From positions 1 to 28,035 of IMG/VR virus record IMGVR_UViG_3300031565_000278: DNA of 28,035 nt; one strand, 5' to 3'. A program made the position numbers and the translations under genes. The DNA comes from a virus. Below the pieces are notes generated by a model. That model had not been told where the DNA came from and did no database searches. It worked only from the letters and a program-made list of their open reading frames with translations. This document shows positions 27,398 through 28,035 of this stretch, in pieces. The first letter of the stretch is position 1. Each line of letters begins with the position of its first letter.

Positions 27398-28035
27398 TAA
27401 CACGCCAGGCATACCACTTCAAGGACGCGGCTTCCGCCGTCGAAGTTCGTCAACGGGAAAACGCCCGCGACTGGTCCAGGACCCCCGCTTCCCTGGCCGA
27501 ACACATTTCCAGGGGGTCATATACCAGGCCGCCACATATCGAATACTTGTCCGACCGAATATCCGAAGTCGCCCTGGGCCAACGCTTCTTCGCGATAACG
27601 GTCCCGCCCCAACACGGCAAAAGCGAACTTGTGTCACACTGGACGACCGTTTGGTTCCTGAAGAAGTTTCCCTGGAAGAAGGTCGGCCTGGCGTCTTACG
27701 AAATGGGATACGCTTCCGAATGGGGCGGCAAGGCGAAGGAAACCATATCGGACAACGAAGACGAATTGGGCCTTCAACTTCGGGCCGACACGAAAGCGAA
27801 AGGCCGCTGGAACCTTCGCGGATACGGCGGGGGAATGTTCGTCGCGGGCATCGGCGGCCCCTTCACTGGCCGCGGGTTCGACCTGATTATCATTGACGAC
27901 CCTATCAAGAACGACGCCGAAGCCTTGTCCGACGTGTATCGCCGACGGAACTGGAACTGGTATCGTTCCGTTGCCAGGACCAGGCTTGCCCCTGGCGGTT
28001 CGATAATCGTCATTATGACGCGCTGGCACGAACAA
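27394..28035 (+). CDS. terL: Terminase large subunit, 3' end cut by window edge
   Basis: The frame from the ATG at 27394 (ATGA overlap with the previous stop, GGGGG upstream) stays open to the last base, 214 residues. The ATPase motifs are clear: Walker A 'PPQHGKSE' at residues 71-78, Walker B 'LIIIDD' at about 164-169, and the coupling-like 'IIVIMTRWHE' at about 204-213. The MTRWH block and the helix order are those of the large terminase N-terminal ATPase, which powers DNA packaging into the procapsid. The C-terminal nuclease part, expected to follow over about 250-300 more residues, lies outside the window. Confidence 0.9.
   Translation, partial: MITRQAYHFKDAASAVEVRQRENARDWSRTPASLAEHISRGSYTRPPHIEYLSDRISEVALGQRFFAITVPPQHGKSELVSHWTTVWFLKKFPWKKVGLASYEMGYASEWGGKAKETISDNEDELGLQLRADTKAKGRWNLRGYGGGMFVAGIGGPFTGRGFDLIIIDDPIKNDAEALSDVYRRRNWNWYRSVARTRLAPGGSIIVIMTRWHEQ

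Noticed and set aside
1-28035. tRNA or rRNA genes
   Set aside because: No cloverleaf-like conserved arms or rRNA-like segments were found in the few non-coding stretches.

Overview
The window is a continuous stretch of a tailed bacteriophage genome (Caudoviricetes, siphovirus-like). It is GC-rich, about 60% by eye, and every supported gene lies on the plus strand. A bacterial host is indicated by sigma70-type promoters and strong Shine-Dalgarno (SD) sequences. I cannot name the host phylum. No integrase, repressor, tRNA or rRNA was seen, so nothing here marks a prophage.

Layout. 1-3982: late head-tail joining and tail genes: two virion-type proteins, a connector-like protein, a tail-terminator-like protein, an HK97 gp10-like protein, a tail tube candidate, a tail assembly chaperone with a -1 frameshift extension, and a very small tape measure. 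3986-9989: a 1559-residue tail hub/host-recognition protein, a zinc-ribbon protein and a tail-fibre-type protein. 10013-10318: a small holin-like membrane protein. 10319-10612: the only long non-coding stretch, holding hairpins and promoter P1. 10613-13839: P1 operon (membrane protein, DUF932 protein, lipoprotein, zinc ribbon). 13845-17538: P2 operon (coiled-coil protein, Cys-rich proteins, HNH nuclease). 17530 onwards: P3 operon, with a replication initiator gene that appears to contain the origin, a DnaC-like loader, a RuvC-like resolvase, a radical SAM protein, DUF1643, ASCH and permuted-papain proteins, then small terminase, PAPS-reductase-like protein and large terminase, cut by the right edge.

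Most genes from 13.4 kb on are coupled by ATGA, TAATG or TTGA overlaps, so the region reads as a few long polycistronic units. Portal and capsid genes are expected outside the window, between the large terminase and the left edge if the genome is circular or circularly permuted.

The most unusual properties are at sequence level. The tetramers GATC and CCGG were not found at all by eye. The trinucleotide GAG/CTC is depleted by an order of magnitude or more, inside codons, across codon junctions and in ribosome binding sites, where the usual GGAGG is replaced almost everywhere by GGGGG. Other notable points are a lambda-O-like internal origin, a canonical AAAGGGC slippery site in the tail chaperone gene, a 185-residue tape measure, a compositionally foreign DNRLRE-like module in the tail hub, and at least a dozen small zinc-ribbon proteins.
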